A DNA stretch of 64,000 nucleotides from UTCFX2 sp963788145 (GTDB lineage Bacteria; Chloroflexota; Anaerolineae; Anaerolineales; UBA4823): assembly GCA_963788145.1 (NCBI GenBank), contig CAWBFQ010000006.1, positions 682,001 through 746,000 of the forward strand, given 5' to 3'. The position numbers were made by a program, and so were the translations under genes. The notes beneath the pieces were generated by a model. That model made no database searches and was not told the origin of the DNA. It saw only the letters and a program-made list of their open reading frames with translations. Shown here piece after piece: positions 54,792 through 62,996 of this stretch (the first letter of the stretch is position 1; each line of letters starts with the position of its first letter).

Positions 54792-56786
54792 ATGAGTGAC
54801 CAACTGGCGATTTTCATCGATTTCGAAAACGTCGCCCTATGGGCGGAACGTGAATTTTATGATTTTGAGGTCACTGCATTGATGGAATACCTGCAAAGCC
54901 GTGGACCGGCGGTTGTAAAACGTGCTTATGCAGATTGGGCGCGTTTTTCTCGCTACCGCGATGCGATGATGAACAACTCGATCGATCTGATCCAGATTTT
55001 CAGCATCCGAGCCGGCAAGAATCGAGCTGATATTCGCATGGCAATTGATGCTTTCGAGATAGCCCTGACCCGCCCGCAGATCCATACCTATGTCATTGTC
55101 TCAGGTGACAGCGATTTCAGCCCGCTGGCTGCCAAGCTGCGTGAATATGGACACTATACGATTGGGATCGGCCCGCGCAGCAGCACCCATGATCTGTTGG
55201 TTCGTTCTTGTGATGAGTTTATCTATATGGAAACAGCTCTTGGTGAGCTGGCAGATGTGGATGATCAATCGTGCGTCGAAATCGAAGAGGCGCGCTCCCT
55301 GCTGAAAAAGGCTCTCCACGCGCATGGTCAGCGCGGCGACCTGCCGGTGCTTGCAACCCGCCTGAAACAAACCATGTTACTGGTCAACCCCGCTTTCAAT
55401 GAAGCCAATTTCGGATACTCCCAGTTCAAGAACTGGCTGGAAGATAATCATGACCTGGTGAAGCTTTTCATGAAAGACTTGCAGATCTTTGCTGCCCCAG
55501 CCGATTATATTGCATCAGGTTACAGCGAGGTGGTTGGTAATGAGGAGGAAATAACAGTTGACAAGGCGGCTTCATTGGTGGAGAAACAATTTTCGTCACG
55601 CCAGACCCTCGATAGCCAGTATAAGCAGGTATTTGCCCGTTTGAAGCTCACCCAGGTGGACCTGGCGACCCGCAGGGACGTGTTGCGCGATATCTACCGG
55701 GAATTGAATGACCATCCTGGTGAACATACAATGGATGATTTGTTGGATTACTTGGAGGAGCGTTACGAGGCTCAAGGTTTGTTGCGTAGCAAAGACATCT
55801 TGCGTGAAATTTCTCAGCTTGCTTACCGGCAAGGAGCGTTCGATTATTATGGTCAGCCGGCATCGCCGTACACCCGTATGCAGGTCGCGGATGGCATCGA
55901 CAGCGAATCGGATTTTATTCAGCGGGCAGAGTCGGATTTTCTCTATGCAGTCGTTCGCTCAGGTCTGGAATTCGATTTTGGCGAGTTAGCTTATTTGATA
56001 TTAAATGATCGCAATCAGGATGAACAAATTCATATGTTATTGGATGATCTGTTCGGCCGTGGAGCAATTGTATTCAAGGACGGACGCTACGCTCTCCCTG
56101 GACACAGCAATATCCCCTTTGCGGATGATCCGGCTCTGAGGATCCTTTGCAGAGATATCGAACAAACTGAGGTCCCCGAAGGAGTTTTAGCTGGCTTTGA
56201 AACCGCTCGTTCTTTAGCCAAGAAGGCAATGCTGCAGCGATCACAGGACTTCGCGGCTTCCAGCAGCACCTACTTATTAGCATGTAAGCTGCAGTGGGAC
56301 GCGGTCGAGAGTTCCGAAAATGGCGCAACTTTGGAAGAACTGCGCTGGTACATGGCTTCTTACGCGTCGGCGATTGCAGGCAAGCTCTCGCAGGTCAACC
56401 GCGATTACACCGGGGCGCGTCCATATTATCTGGCATTCTTTGCCCTGGTGCAGGAAGATGACCCGCTGTGGGGTCGGATGCGCGGCCTGATTAACCCCAT
56501 GCTGGCCTATTTCTGGTCGAATTCCGGTCGTGAATTGGACATCAATGTCAGTACATGGAACCTGAGTATGGCTTCACCCGCTCAAATTGCGGTCTATGCT
56601 GCGACCCATCCGAATCAGGATTTGCGCAAGCTGTGGACAAAAATCACGTCTGATCTTGCCCAAATCAATCCAGGAGTACTGCAGCGCATCGCCAACCAGT
56701 TGATGCTGAACAAATCCGATCATCCGGAGAATACCCGGGTTGCAGAACTGATCGAAGATATTCTGCTTGAAACCAACACGGTTTAA
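54792..56786 (+). CDS. NYN-domain ribonuclease-like protein with LOTUS (OST-HTH) domain
   Basis: Residues 1-150 form a NYN (PIN-like) nuclease: FIDFENV with Asp10, KNRADIRMAIDA (Asp80, Asp86) and VSGDSDFSPLAAKL (Asp106, Asp108). Residues about 165-240 form an OST-HTH/LOTUS RNA-binding domain (RSLLKKALHAHGQRGDLPVL ... NWLEDNHDLVKLF). A second LOTUS-like winged helix may lie near 285-360. The last 250 residues are helical and unfamiliar, with no membrane segment. NYN-LOTUS proteins are thought to bind and cut structured RNA. At 664 residues it is much longer than simple LabA/DUF88 proteins. Confidence 0.82.
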   Translation: MSDQLAIFIDFENVALWAEREFYDFEVTALMEYLQSRGPAVVKRAYADWARFSRYRDAMMNNSIDLIQIFSIRAGKNRADIRMAIDAFEIALTRPQIHTYVIVSGDSDFSPLAAKLREYGHYTIGIGPRSSTHDLLVRSCDEFIYMETALGELADVDDQSCVEIEEARSLLKKALHAHGQRGDLPVLATRLKQTMLLVNPAFNEANFGYSQFKNWLEDNHDLVKLFMKDLQIFAAPADYIASGYSEVVGNEEEITVDKAASLVEKQFSSRQTLDSQYKQVFARLKLTQVDLATRRDVLRDIYRELNDHPGEHTMDDLLDYLEERYEAQGLLRSKDILREISQLAYRQGAFDYYGQPASPYTRMQVADGIDSESDFIQRAESDFLYAVVRSGLEFDFGELAYLILNDRNQDEQIHMLLDDLFGRGAIVFKDGRYALPGHSNIPFADDPALRILCRDIEQTEVPEGVLAGFETARSLAKKAMLQRSQDFAASSSTYLLACKLQWDAVESSENGATLEELRWYMASYASAIAGKLSQVNRDYTGARPYYLAFFALVQEDDPLWGRMRGLINPMLAYFWSNSGRELDINVSTWNLSMASPAQIAVYAATHPNQDLRKLWTKITSDLAQINPGVLQRIANQLMLNKSDHPENTRVAELIEDILLETNTV

Positions 56787-56830
56787 ACACTGGATTATTA
56801 TTCTCTCAATTTTCTCAGAAAGAGGACTTC

Positions 56831-57244
56831 ATGGCTGAAATTTTACTCAGACAAGTAGAACATCATATGATGGTAGCAAGCGATTCGAACGGTCATTCAA
56901 TTGTTATTGGCCGTTCCCCAACCGATAAAACCCAATGGGTGGGTCTTAAGCCCTCCGATTTATTCTTGATTTCGATTGCATCTTGTTCAGGCTATGATGT
57001 GGTCGAGATTTTGGCAAAACAGCGCGAATATTATCGCGACCTGACGGTGACTTGCACTGGCGAACAGATGAAAGAACCACCCTATACATTTACCCATATT
57101 CATCTGCATTTCAAGTTAAGCGGCGAGGTGAGTCCGGAGAAGCTTGAACGAGCCATTCTACTTTCGATGGAAAAATATTGTTCGGTGATCACCACCATCA
57201 GACCGGATACACCGGTGACCAACGATTATGAGATTATTCCCTGA
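56831..57244 (+). CDS. OsmC/Ohr-family peroxiredoxin-like protein
   Basis: A 137-residue OsmC-fold protein. Two reactive cysteines are placed as in the family: SIASCSGYDVVEIL in the long helix and MEKYCSVITTI near the end. Such proteins reduce organic hydroperoxides using thiols. It follows the NYN-LOTUS gene by 44 bp after AGAAAGAGGAC and abuts the HD-hydrolase gene. Confidence 0.88.
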   Translation: MAEILLRQVEHHMMVASDSNGHSIVIGRSPTDKTQWVGLKPSDLFLISIASCSGYDVVEILAKQREYYRDLTVTCTGEQMKEPPYTFTHIHLHFKLSGEVSPEKLERAILLSMEKYCSVITTIRPDTPVTNDYEIIP

Positions 57245-57259
57245 TTGACTTTCTGGCAT

Positions 57260-57847
57260 ATGGGTCTCTCTGAAAGGTTCGAACAGGCTTTCCAGTTTGC
57301 TTTTGAGCTTCACCGCAATCAACTTCGCAAAGGCAGCCAGGTTCCATATCTTGCCCATTTGATGGCGGTTGCGTCCCTGGTATTGGAAGATGGCGGCAGC
57401 GAAGATGAAGCTATTGCCGCTTTGCTCCACGACGCCCCAGAAGACCAGGGCGGTCGCCCGGTTCTGGATGAGATCTGCCGCCGATTTGGGGAAAATGTTG
57501 CTCAAATCGTCGATGGCTGCACAGATACCTACGAGACTCCAAAGCCTGCCTGGAGAGAGCGCAAAGAACGTTACCTGACTCATTTGCGCCATGCCGCCGC
57601 GGATGTACGCAGGGTCTCGCTGGCTGATAAAATCCATAACGCCCGATCCATCTTGACTGACCTGCGCCGAGATGGCGATGTAGTCTGGGAGCGATTTAAC
57701 GGTGGCAAAGAAGGCACAATTTGGTATTATCGGGCGCTGGTGGATGTCTTGAGAGACTCTCGCCATATCCCGATGTGGTTAGCCTTAGCTGAAGCGGTTG
57801 ACCAAATCGAGACATACGCGAATGCCTCCACAGAGCAAAACGGGTAA
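57260..57847 (+). CDS. HD-domain phosphohydrolase (SpoT/MESH1-like)
   Basis: A 195-residue HD hydrolase. His in HRNQLRKG, LAHLMAVA, the HD pair in LLHDAPEDQGG and VSLADKIHNAR with its Asp match the metal site of ppGpp hydrolases. No synthetase, TGS or ACT domain is present, so it resembles small alarmone hydrolases or MESH1. I prefer the ATG at 57260; a TTG at 57245 directly after the osmC stop is possible. Substrate not proven. Confidence 0.82.
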   Translation: MGLSERFEQAFQFAFELHRNQLRKGSQVPYLAHLMAVASLVLEDGGSEDEAIAALLHDAPEDQGGRPVLDEICRRFGENVAQIVDGCTDTYETPKPAWRERKERYLTHLRHAAADVRRVSLADKIHNARSILTDLRRDGDVVWERFNGGKEGTIWYYRALVDVLRDSRHIPMWLALAEAVDQIETYANASTEQNG

Positions 57848-57858
57848 GGATGCGCTTG

Positions 57859-57867
57859 TGTTATAAT
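57859..57867 (+). promoter_or_regulatory. Extended -10 promoter before the membrane protein/ytxH pair
   Basis: TGTTATAAT is a perfect extended -10, 25 bp before the start at 57893; AAAGGGAAAG follows as ribosome site. Confidence 0.5.
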
Positions 57868-57892
57868 TTAGCTGGAATCGTGAAAGGGAAAG

Positions 57893-58423
57893 ATGAAAAT
57901 GGATACCGATACGGCTCAGAGCGCCATTCCCGCTAGACGACCGCCAGAGATACCATCCTTGCCGCCTCCGAGCGGGGAGGGGGATCAGGTTGTGGAACAG
58001 CAGCTAAATGCCGAACAAAAACGGACGATTGTATTCGTCATCATCGGGATTATCGTCGTTTTAGGTTCCATCGTTGGAAGCATCGTTTTTCTGATGAACC
58101 AGCCGACGGGCGAAGTGGCTCGCATTCGAGATATTGTGATCATTTTTATGGCGATCCAATCCTTGCTTACCGGGCTGGCATTGGTTGTTTTACTGATCCA
58201 GCTGGCTCGGTTGATTAATTTGCTTCAGAATGAAGTGAAACCGATTCTAGATTCGACGAATGAAACGGTCAGCAACCTGCGTGGCACTACTGTCTTCCTG
58301 AGTGATAATCTCGTTGAACCGGTCATCAAACTCAACGAGTATTTAGCCGGGATTACCCAATTGCTCCAGGTTATTGGTTTGACAAAGAAAGTACCCAGGA
58401 AATCACACCCCAAAGGAGAATAA
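57893..58423 (+). CDS. Uncharacterised two-segment membrane protein
   Basis: A 176-residue protein: a Pro-rich cytoplasmic N-terminus, two membrane segments (IVFVIIGIIVVLGSIVGSIV and IFMAIQSLLTGLALVVLLI), then an amphipathic helical tail with LLQNEVKPILDSTNETVSNL. The tail resembles DUF948-type proteins, which often pair with YtxH proteins, as here (the next gene starts three bases after its stop). Function unknown; an envelope or stress role is a guess. Confidence 0.7.
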   Translation: MKMDTDTAQSAIPARRPPEIPSLPPPSGEGDQVVEQQLNAEQKRTIVFVIIGIIVVLGSIVGSIVFLMNQPTGEVARIRDIVIIFMAIQSLLTGLALVVLLIQLARLINLLQNEVKPILDSTNETVSNLRGTTVFLSDNLVEPVIKLNEYLAGITQLLQVIGLTKKVPRKSHPKGE

Positions 58424-58426
58424 ATA

Positions 58427-58780
58427 ATGTCTGATAATAGTAATGACTTCCTTACATTTTTTGCTGGCATGGTGATCGGCGGGCTGGTTGGAGCTGCCAC
58501 CGCGTTACTGCTTGCGCCCCAATCGGGCGAGGCCACGCGTTCATTGATCGTCGATCGTGGTATCGAATTGAAAGAAAAAGCAGTTGAGTATGGTCAAGAT
58601 GTGCAGATGCGCGCGGAGAAAGCGCTCGAAGATACCCGAGAACAGCTTGAAGTAGTCATGGACGACCTGCGCGAGCGTACGGATGAATTGAGCAAGGTTC
58701 TAAGCCGAGAAAAAGAGGTGATGAAGACCGCTGCTACGGAAGCGAAAGCCGCCGTACCGGAACCGAAACCGGCAGCCTAG
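58427..58780 (+). CDS. YtxH-domain protein
   Basis: A 117-residue protein with the YtxH signature near the N-terminus, FFAGMVIGGLVGAATALLLAPQSGEATR, a single glycine-rich membrane segment followed by a long charged helix. The family is general-stress-associated in Bacillus, with unknown mechanism. It is co-encoded with the upstream two-segment membrane protein. A bidirectional terminator hairpin follows. Confidence 0.85.
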   Translation: MSDNSNDFLTFFAGMVIGGLVGAATALLLAPQSGEATRSLIVDRGIELKEKAVEYGQDVQMRAEKALEDTREQLEVVMDDLRERTDELSKVLSREKEVMKTAATEAKAAVPEPKPAA

Positions 58781-58814
58781 CGATTTTTCAAATCAGTTCA
58801 AAAGATCATCGCAT

Positions 58815-58847
58815 CGGTTACGGACGGTATCCCGCCGTCTGTAGCCG
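58815..58847. terminator. Bidirectional terminator hairpin between ytxH and nnr
   Basis: CGGTTACGGACGG (58815-58827) pairs with CCGTCTGTAGCCG (58835-58847) with two wobble pairs and a 7-nt loop. GTGTTTAATTTAATT follows on the plus strand. It lies between convergent genes and can serve both. Confidence 0.65.
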
Positions 58848-58850
58848 TGT

Positions 58851-60413
58851 TTAATTTAATTCACTGATTTCTTCGATTGCATAACGGAGTACATCGCCTG
58901 CCAGCACACTGGCGCTGTTCCCTAAGGCAGCTGCAGCCCTCAATCCACCGGCAGCGTGGATCCACGCGCCGACCACGGCAGATTGGAATGCAGATATTCC
59001 TTGAGCGCGCAGCCCGGCGATAAGGCCGGCTAAAACGTCCCCTGTGCCAGCCCGGGCCAGCGCTGGGGAAGCGACTGGAATAATCGCTGCCTGTCCATCT
59101 GGAGCTGCGATCACACTGAATGCGCCTTTCAACACGACCACATGACCCCATTCCAGGCTGAATTGCTGTGCAGTCTCCAATCGCGCTTTTTGAATCTGCT
59201 CAACCGGCAATCCTGTCAAAATGGACATTTCACCAGGATGAGGTGTGAGTATGGTCGGGGCAGGCAGTTGTTTAGACCAATTGGCCTGGTTCTTCAATAA
59301 TTTCAGCCCATCCGCGTCGATCACCATTGGGGGAAGGTTGCTGCCTGTGCATAACAATTCCAAAAATTGGGAGGTGGATTCGGACAATCCCAATCCAGGA
59401 CCAACTAACAGACAGGTCGTGCGCCCGAGGTTTTCAAAAACCATCTGGCTTGCTTGCACTCCAATCGCGCCTTTTTGATGTGGCAACAGCAGCCAGGTCG
59501 CCTCCGGAAGTTGACCCGCCAGAGCTGGATGCAATATCTCCGGGATCGCCAGTGTGACCAACCCTGTTCCAACGCGGTAGGCTGCCCGTCCGGCGAGCAG
59601 AGCCGCGCCCGAATAATTGGCGCTGCCCGCTATGATCAAAGCCGTTCCGAAGGTGCCTTTATGAGCATCGAGTGGGCGGAGCGGCAGATGATCGCTCACC
59701 CACTCCTGATCTGGAATAAAAGTTTGAACAGAACGCCAGGCTGCTAATCCAGAGCCGCCGTCTGCTAATCCGATCTCCACCACATCCAGGTTGCCCACCA
59801 GCTTGTATGCTGGGAACTTCAGCAGCCCCTGTTTCACCGCTGCCATTGTGACGGTATGATCGGATGGAATGCATTCCGAGGCGGCCTGACCGCTGTCACA
59901 ATCCACGCCGGAAGGACAATCTACAGCGACGACGATAGGCGGGTGATCCATCACTTCTATTCTGCGCCTGAAAGCATCGAGCAGCTCTGCTAACGGGCCG
60001 CTCAGCGGCAGCCGAAATCCGGTTCCTAAGACGCCGTCTAAAAGGACGGCATATTCTGCCAGCAAATGGTCCAACTGGCTGGATTCTATCCTTTCGTGGA
60101 TGGTTATGACCTCTCCACCAGCTTCGACTACACGAGCGATCAACGGGTCGTTCGCAGGTCGTGTGCGTACGATCACTGCACAGACTTTCCAGCCTGCATC
60201 CGCCAGGTGAGCTAAAGCAACCAGCGCATCACCGCCGTTATTGCCAGAACCGACCAGCCCTAGAGCGCCTTCATCTTCCAAGTAGCCGTAATGATCCAGG
60301 ATCACCTCCGCCAGACCCCTGCCGGCGTTCTCCATCATCTGCGCGTAGCTCAGGCCGCTTTCATTCGCTTCGCGTTCGATCGCCTGCATTTGAGATACAC
60401 TGACATATTTCAT
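58851..60413 (-). CDS. nnr: Bifunctional NAD(P)H-hydrate epimerase / ADP-dependent NAD(P)H-hydrate dehydratase
   Basis: Repairs hydrated NAD(P)H. The N-terminal epimerase half has SQMQAIEREANESGLSYAQMMENAG and VGSGNNGGDALVA. The C-terminal kinase-like dehydratase half has KGTFGTALIIAGSANYSGAA, LTPHPGEMSILTG and ARAGTGDVLAGLIAGL. I start at the ATG at 60413 after GGGAGAGAGAG, giving 520 residues; the longer frame to 60509 overlaps the AOR gene. Its ATG overlaps the AOR stop (ATGA). Confidence 0.93.
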   Translation of the reverse strand: MKYVSVSQMQAIEREANESGLSYAQMMENAGRGLAEVILDHYGYLEDEGALGLVGSGNNGGDALVALAHLADAGWKVCAVIVRTRPANDPLIARVVEAGGEVITIHERIESSQLDHLLAEYAVLLDGVLGTGFRLPLSGPLAELLDAFRRRIEVMDHPPIVVAVDCPSGVDCDSGQAASECIPSDHTVTMAAVKQGLLKFPAYKLVGNLDVVEIGLADGGSGLAAWRSVQTFIPDQEWVSDHLPLRPLDAHKGTFGTALIIAGSANYSGAALLAGRAAYRVGTGLVTLAIPEILHPALAGQLPEATWLLLPHQKGAIGVQASQMVFENLGRTTCLLVGPGLGLSESTSQFLELLCTGSNLPPMVIDADGLKLLKNQANWSKQLPAPTILTPHPGEMSILTGLPVEQIQKARLETAQQFSLEWGHVVVLKGAFSVIAAPDGQAAIIPVASPALARAGTGDVLAGLIAGLRAQGISAFQSAVVGAWIHAAGGLRAAAALGNSASVLAGDVLRYAIEEISELN

Positions 60414-62247
60414 GGTTCTCTCTCTCCCTGCCACAGGTCTGGGATGACAAAATCCAGCCCAAGCTGGCTCAGTTTTTGCGCGGTTGGGAAACCGCTGACC
60501 GGGTCCCAACCGCGTTTCTGGTAATAAGCCGCCAGCATGATCTCGAAATCGGTTGGACTGAGCGGGCGTTGCTGGCTGTGTTCTGGGTAAGGTTCCAGCA
60601 GCGCTTTGGGTAGTCGGTCATTGACCCGGCTCAGCCCCAAACGGTTGTTGATCGCTCTTTTTAAATTCCAGCCCCGTTCACCGCAGCGCAGCATATCATC
60701 GAGAGTCCAATTCAGGCCGCAGGCCGTGTTAATCAAATCTAAGACCGATTCGGGTGAGATGTTGCTGAAAAGACATATCACCAGCGAGTTAAATAATGTG
60801 CGCCAGTTCTGATGGATAACAACATTTGCCGATTTTTTCACACTGGCAGGGTCATCAATTACCTGCATCCCCAGGGCAGTTTCAATCTGGCCGATATCAA
60901 CCAAAAAATAATCGGACTGATTATGGCAAGCGCCGCGGTGGAGGTGGCGTAAACAAGCGCCATGCCGGATGCGCCGCGCGGATCGTGATAGGCCACCTCC
61001 AACCCGTTGACCTGGACGGCTTCATCTTCGGACTGAAACCTTTGGCCCAATGCCCGCGCCCCTTCAGCCAGGTAGGCGCCAAAACCTTCTTGCCTGACGG
61101 TCAGGTGTACCAATTTTTCCACAACTTCGGCGTTTCCCCAAATCAGCTCCAGTCCGCCTGTCACGGCGGTCGAAATTCGTCCGAGATCAAACAGATGAAA
61201 GGCAAGACCGATCGTATTGCTCAGGCTGATGCTATCCATCCCGTATCGGTCACAAAGTTCGCCCAGGCGGGTTGCCAGGATTAAATCATTCAGCATCAGA
61301 TTAGGGCCAAAACCGACCATGGTCTCGTACTCGGGACCTTTTCGTTTTGCGCCATCCTCCAGGCGAACCACTCGACCGCAGGCGATCACACAGGCGTGGC
61401 AGGCGCTGGGGCCTGACAGAATTGTATCTTTCATCTGAGCGCCCGTTGTCCGAACTTCCTCTCCCAGCGTGGCTTGCTGAAAATAGCGCTTTGGCATTTC
61501 GCCTAAATAGTCAAAATAATCAGCCACGGCGGATGTGCCAAGTTCACGCGCGACCATCGCAACCGGATCCTGGCGCAATGATTGATTGAGTTGCGACCGT
61601 AAGGCCTGATAGCGAGTTGGATCAGCGACGGGGACAGCCTGGTTCCCCTGCACGGCAATCGCCTTAAGGCGCTTACTGCCCATCAATGCGCCCATCCCGG
61701 TGCGTCCAGCCACCCGGCCATGATCGGTCAGGATCAGTGCGAATGGGATTCGGCGCTCGCCAGCCGGGCCGATAGCCGCTATGCGGACTTTTCCCGCCTT
61801 CAATTCCTGTGTGATTCTGGTTTGAGTTTCATAAGTGTCCAATCCCCACAAGAGATTTGCTGGGCGAATCTCTATCTGATTACCTCGAATCCAGATATAG
61901 ACAGGTTCTTTGGCCTGTCCCTCAATCCATAAGCCAATAAATCCGCTCTTGCGCAGCTCTGGCCCCCAAAAACCACCGCAATTTGATTCGCCCCATAATC
62001 GGGTGGCCGGTGATTTTCCGCAGATCACAAAGCGCCCGACTGCAGGGCCGGAGGTGCCGGAGAGCGGCCCATTAAGGAACAATAGAGGGGCCTCGGGCGA
62101 TAATGGTTCTAGATCGGGCAGCAAGCGATCGTAGAGCAAGCGCGCTGCCAAAGAAGCTCCACCCAGATATTGATGTTCCCATTCCGTAGGAACCTCAAAC
62201 TGGCTGATAGCACCACAGGACAGGTTAATTTTTAAAATTGGTTGCAA
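60410..62247 (-). CDS. Aldehyde ferredoxin oxidoreductase-family tungsten enzyme, one frameshift
   Basis: An AOR-type enzyme expected to bind tungsten-bispyranopterin and one [4Fe-4S] cluster. YLGGASLAARLLYDRL and TSGPAVGRFVICGKSP are typical of the N-terminal domain. CHACVIACGR supplies three cluster cysteines, and the fourth is expected in AACHNQSDY, exactly where the frame breaks; one missing base near 60930 explains it. The start codon is TTG after GGGAGG. These enzymes oxidise aldehydes with ferredoxin; the substrate is unknown. Confidence 0.87.
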
Positions 62248-62261
62248 GGGAACCTCCCTTT
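62245..62261 (-). promoter_or_regulatory. Hairpin enclosing the ribosome site of the AOR gene
   Basis: AAGGGA (62246-62251) and TCCCTT (62255-62260) form a 6-bp stem with a 3-nt loop. On the minus strand the stem contains the GGGAGG ribosome site and part of the TTG start codon. Translation of the AOR gene may therefore be limited or regulated by this fold. Confidence 0.4.
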
Positions 62262-62308
62262 GGAACTGTCCAGACTTGAGCCTGTGCAGTTATCCGGATA
62301 CCCCTATT

Positions 62309-62989
62309 CTAATTGAACTTTTCCAACCAGTCCGGTAGTGTTTTCAGCAATTTATGCATGATTTCATGGGCGGCATTCTCGAAATAATTCAGATCGCCAT
62401 AAGCAGCGCTGCCCTGCTCTCCTACCAGGTCGGTTACACCCCGCAAGATTAATAATGGCGTCTGATTACGTTGGGCTACCCAGGCGATCGCACCCGATTC
62501 CCAATCACCCGCAACTGCCTGATAACGCTCTTTCAGCAAGGGGATATCTACTTGCAGTAGATCACGATCACCTGAGACCATCAGTGTGCGCCGGACCGAT
62601 TGTGGAAGCGGCGCCTTCAGCCAATCCAGGTCGATTTTTGTGCTGTAATGGGAGATGTGTTCATCAAAATCGCCCATTTGTTCAAAAATGTCGTACACCA
62701 CGGTCTTCTCAACCAGCACAATCTCGCCTTTTAGGATCTCACCGCTAAAACCACCGCAGGTGCCCAGGTTCACCAGCAAATCAGGTTTGAAGTGGTCAAT
62801 CACATATTGAGCGGAGGCTGCCGCCGAAATCTTGCCCCAACCACCCTGGAAGTAGATACATTCCCAGTGATTCAATTTGCGCTTGAAATGCTCACCGAAA
62901 GGGCTTTGCGAATAGATTGCATCGGGAAAGAGGGCGCGCGTGGCGCGCCATTCTGCCTCGGCAGAAATCAGGATGCTTGCTCGCGACAC
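62309..62989 (-). CDS. Nucleoside phosphorylase-superfamily protein (MTA/SAH nucleosidase-like)
   Basis: A 226-residue member of the PNP/MTAN superfamily. VNLGTCGGFSGEILKGEIVLVEK and GDWESGAIAWVAQRNQTPLLILRGVTD match the phosphate/ribose-binding regions and the segment with the conserved Glu. The usual MTAN start motif (GIIGAMxxE) is altered to ASILISAEAEWRA, so the exact substrate is uncertain: methylthioadenosine, futalosine or another nucleoside. The start codon is GTG, eight bases after the upstream gene's stop. Confidence 0.82.
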   Translation of the reverse strand: MSRASILISAEAEWRATRALFPDAIYSQSPFGEHFKRKLNHWECIYFQGGWGKISAAASAQYVIDHFKPDLLVNLGTCGGFSGEILKGEIVLVEKTVVYDIFEQMGDFDEHISHYSTKIDLDWLKAPLPQSVRRTLMVSGDRDLLQVDIPLLKERYQAVAGDWESGAIAWVAQRNQTPLLILRGVTDLVGEQGSAAYGDLNYFENAAHEIMHKLLKTLPDWLEKFN

Positions 62990-62996
62990 GAAAAAC

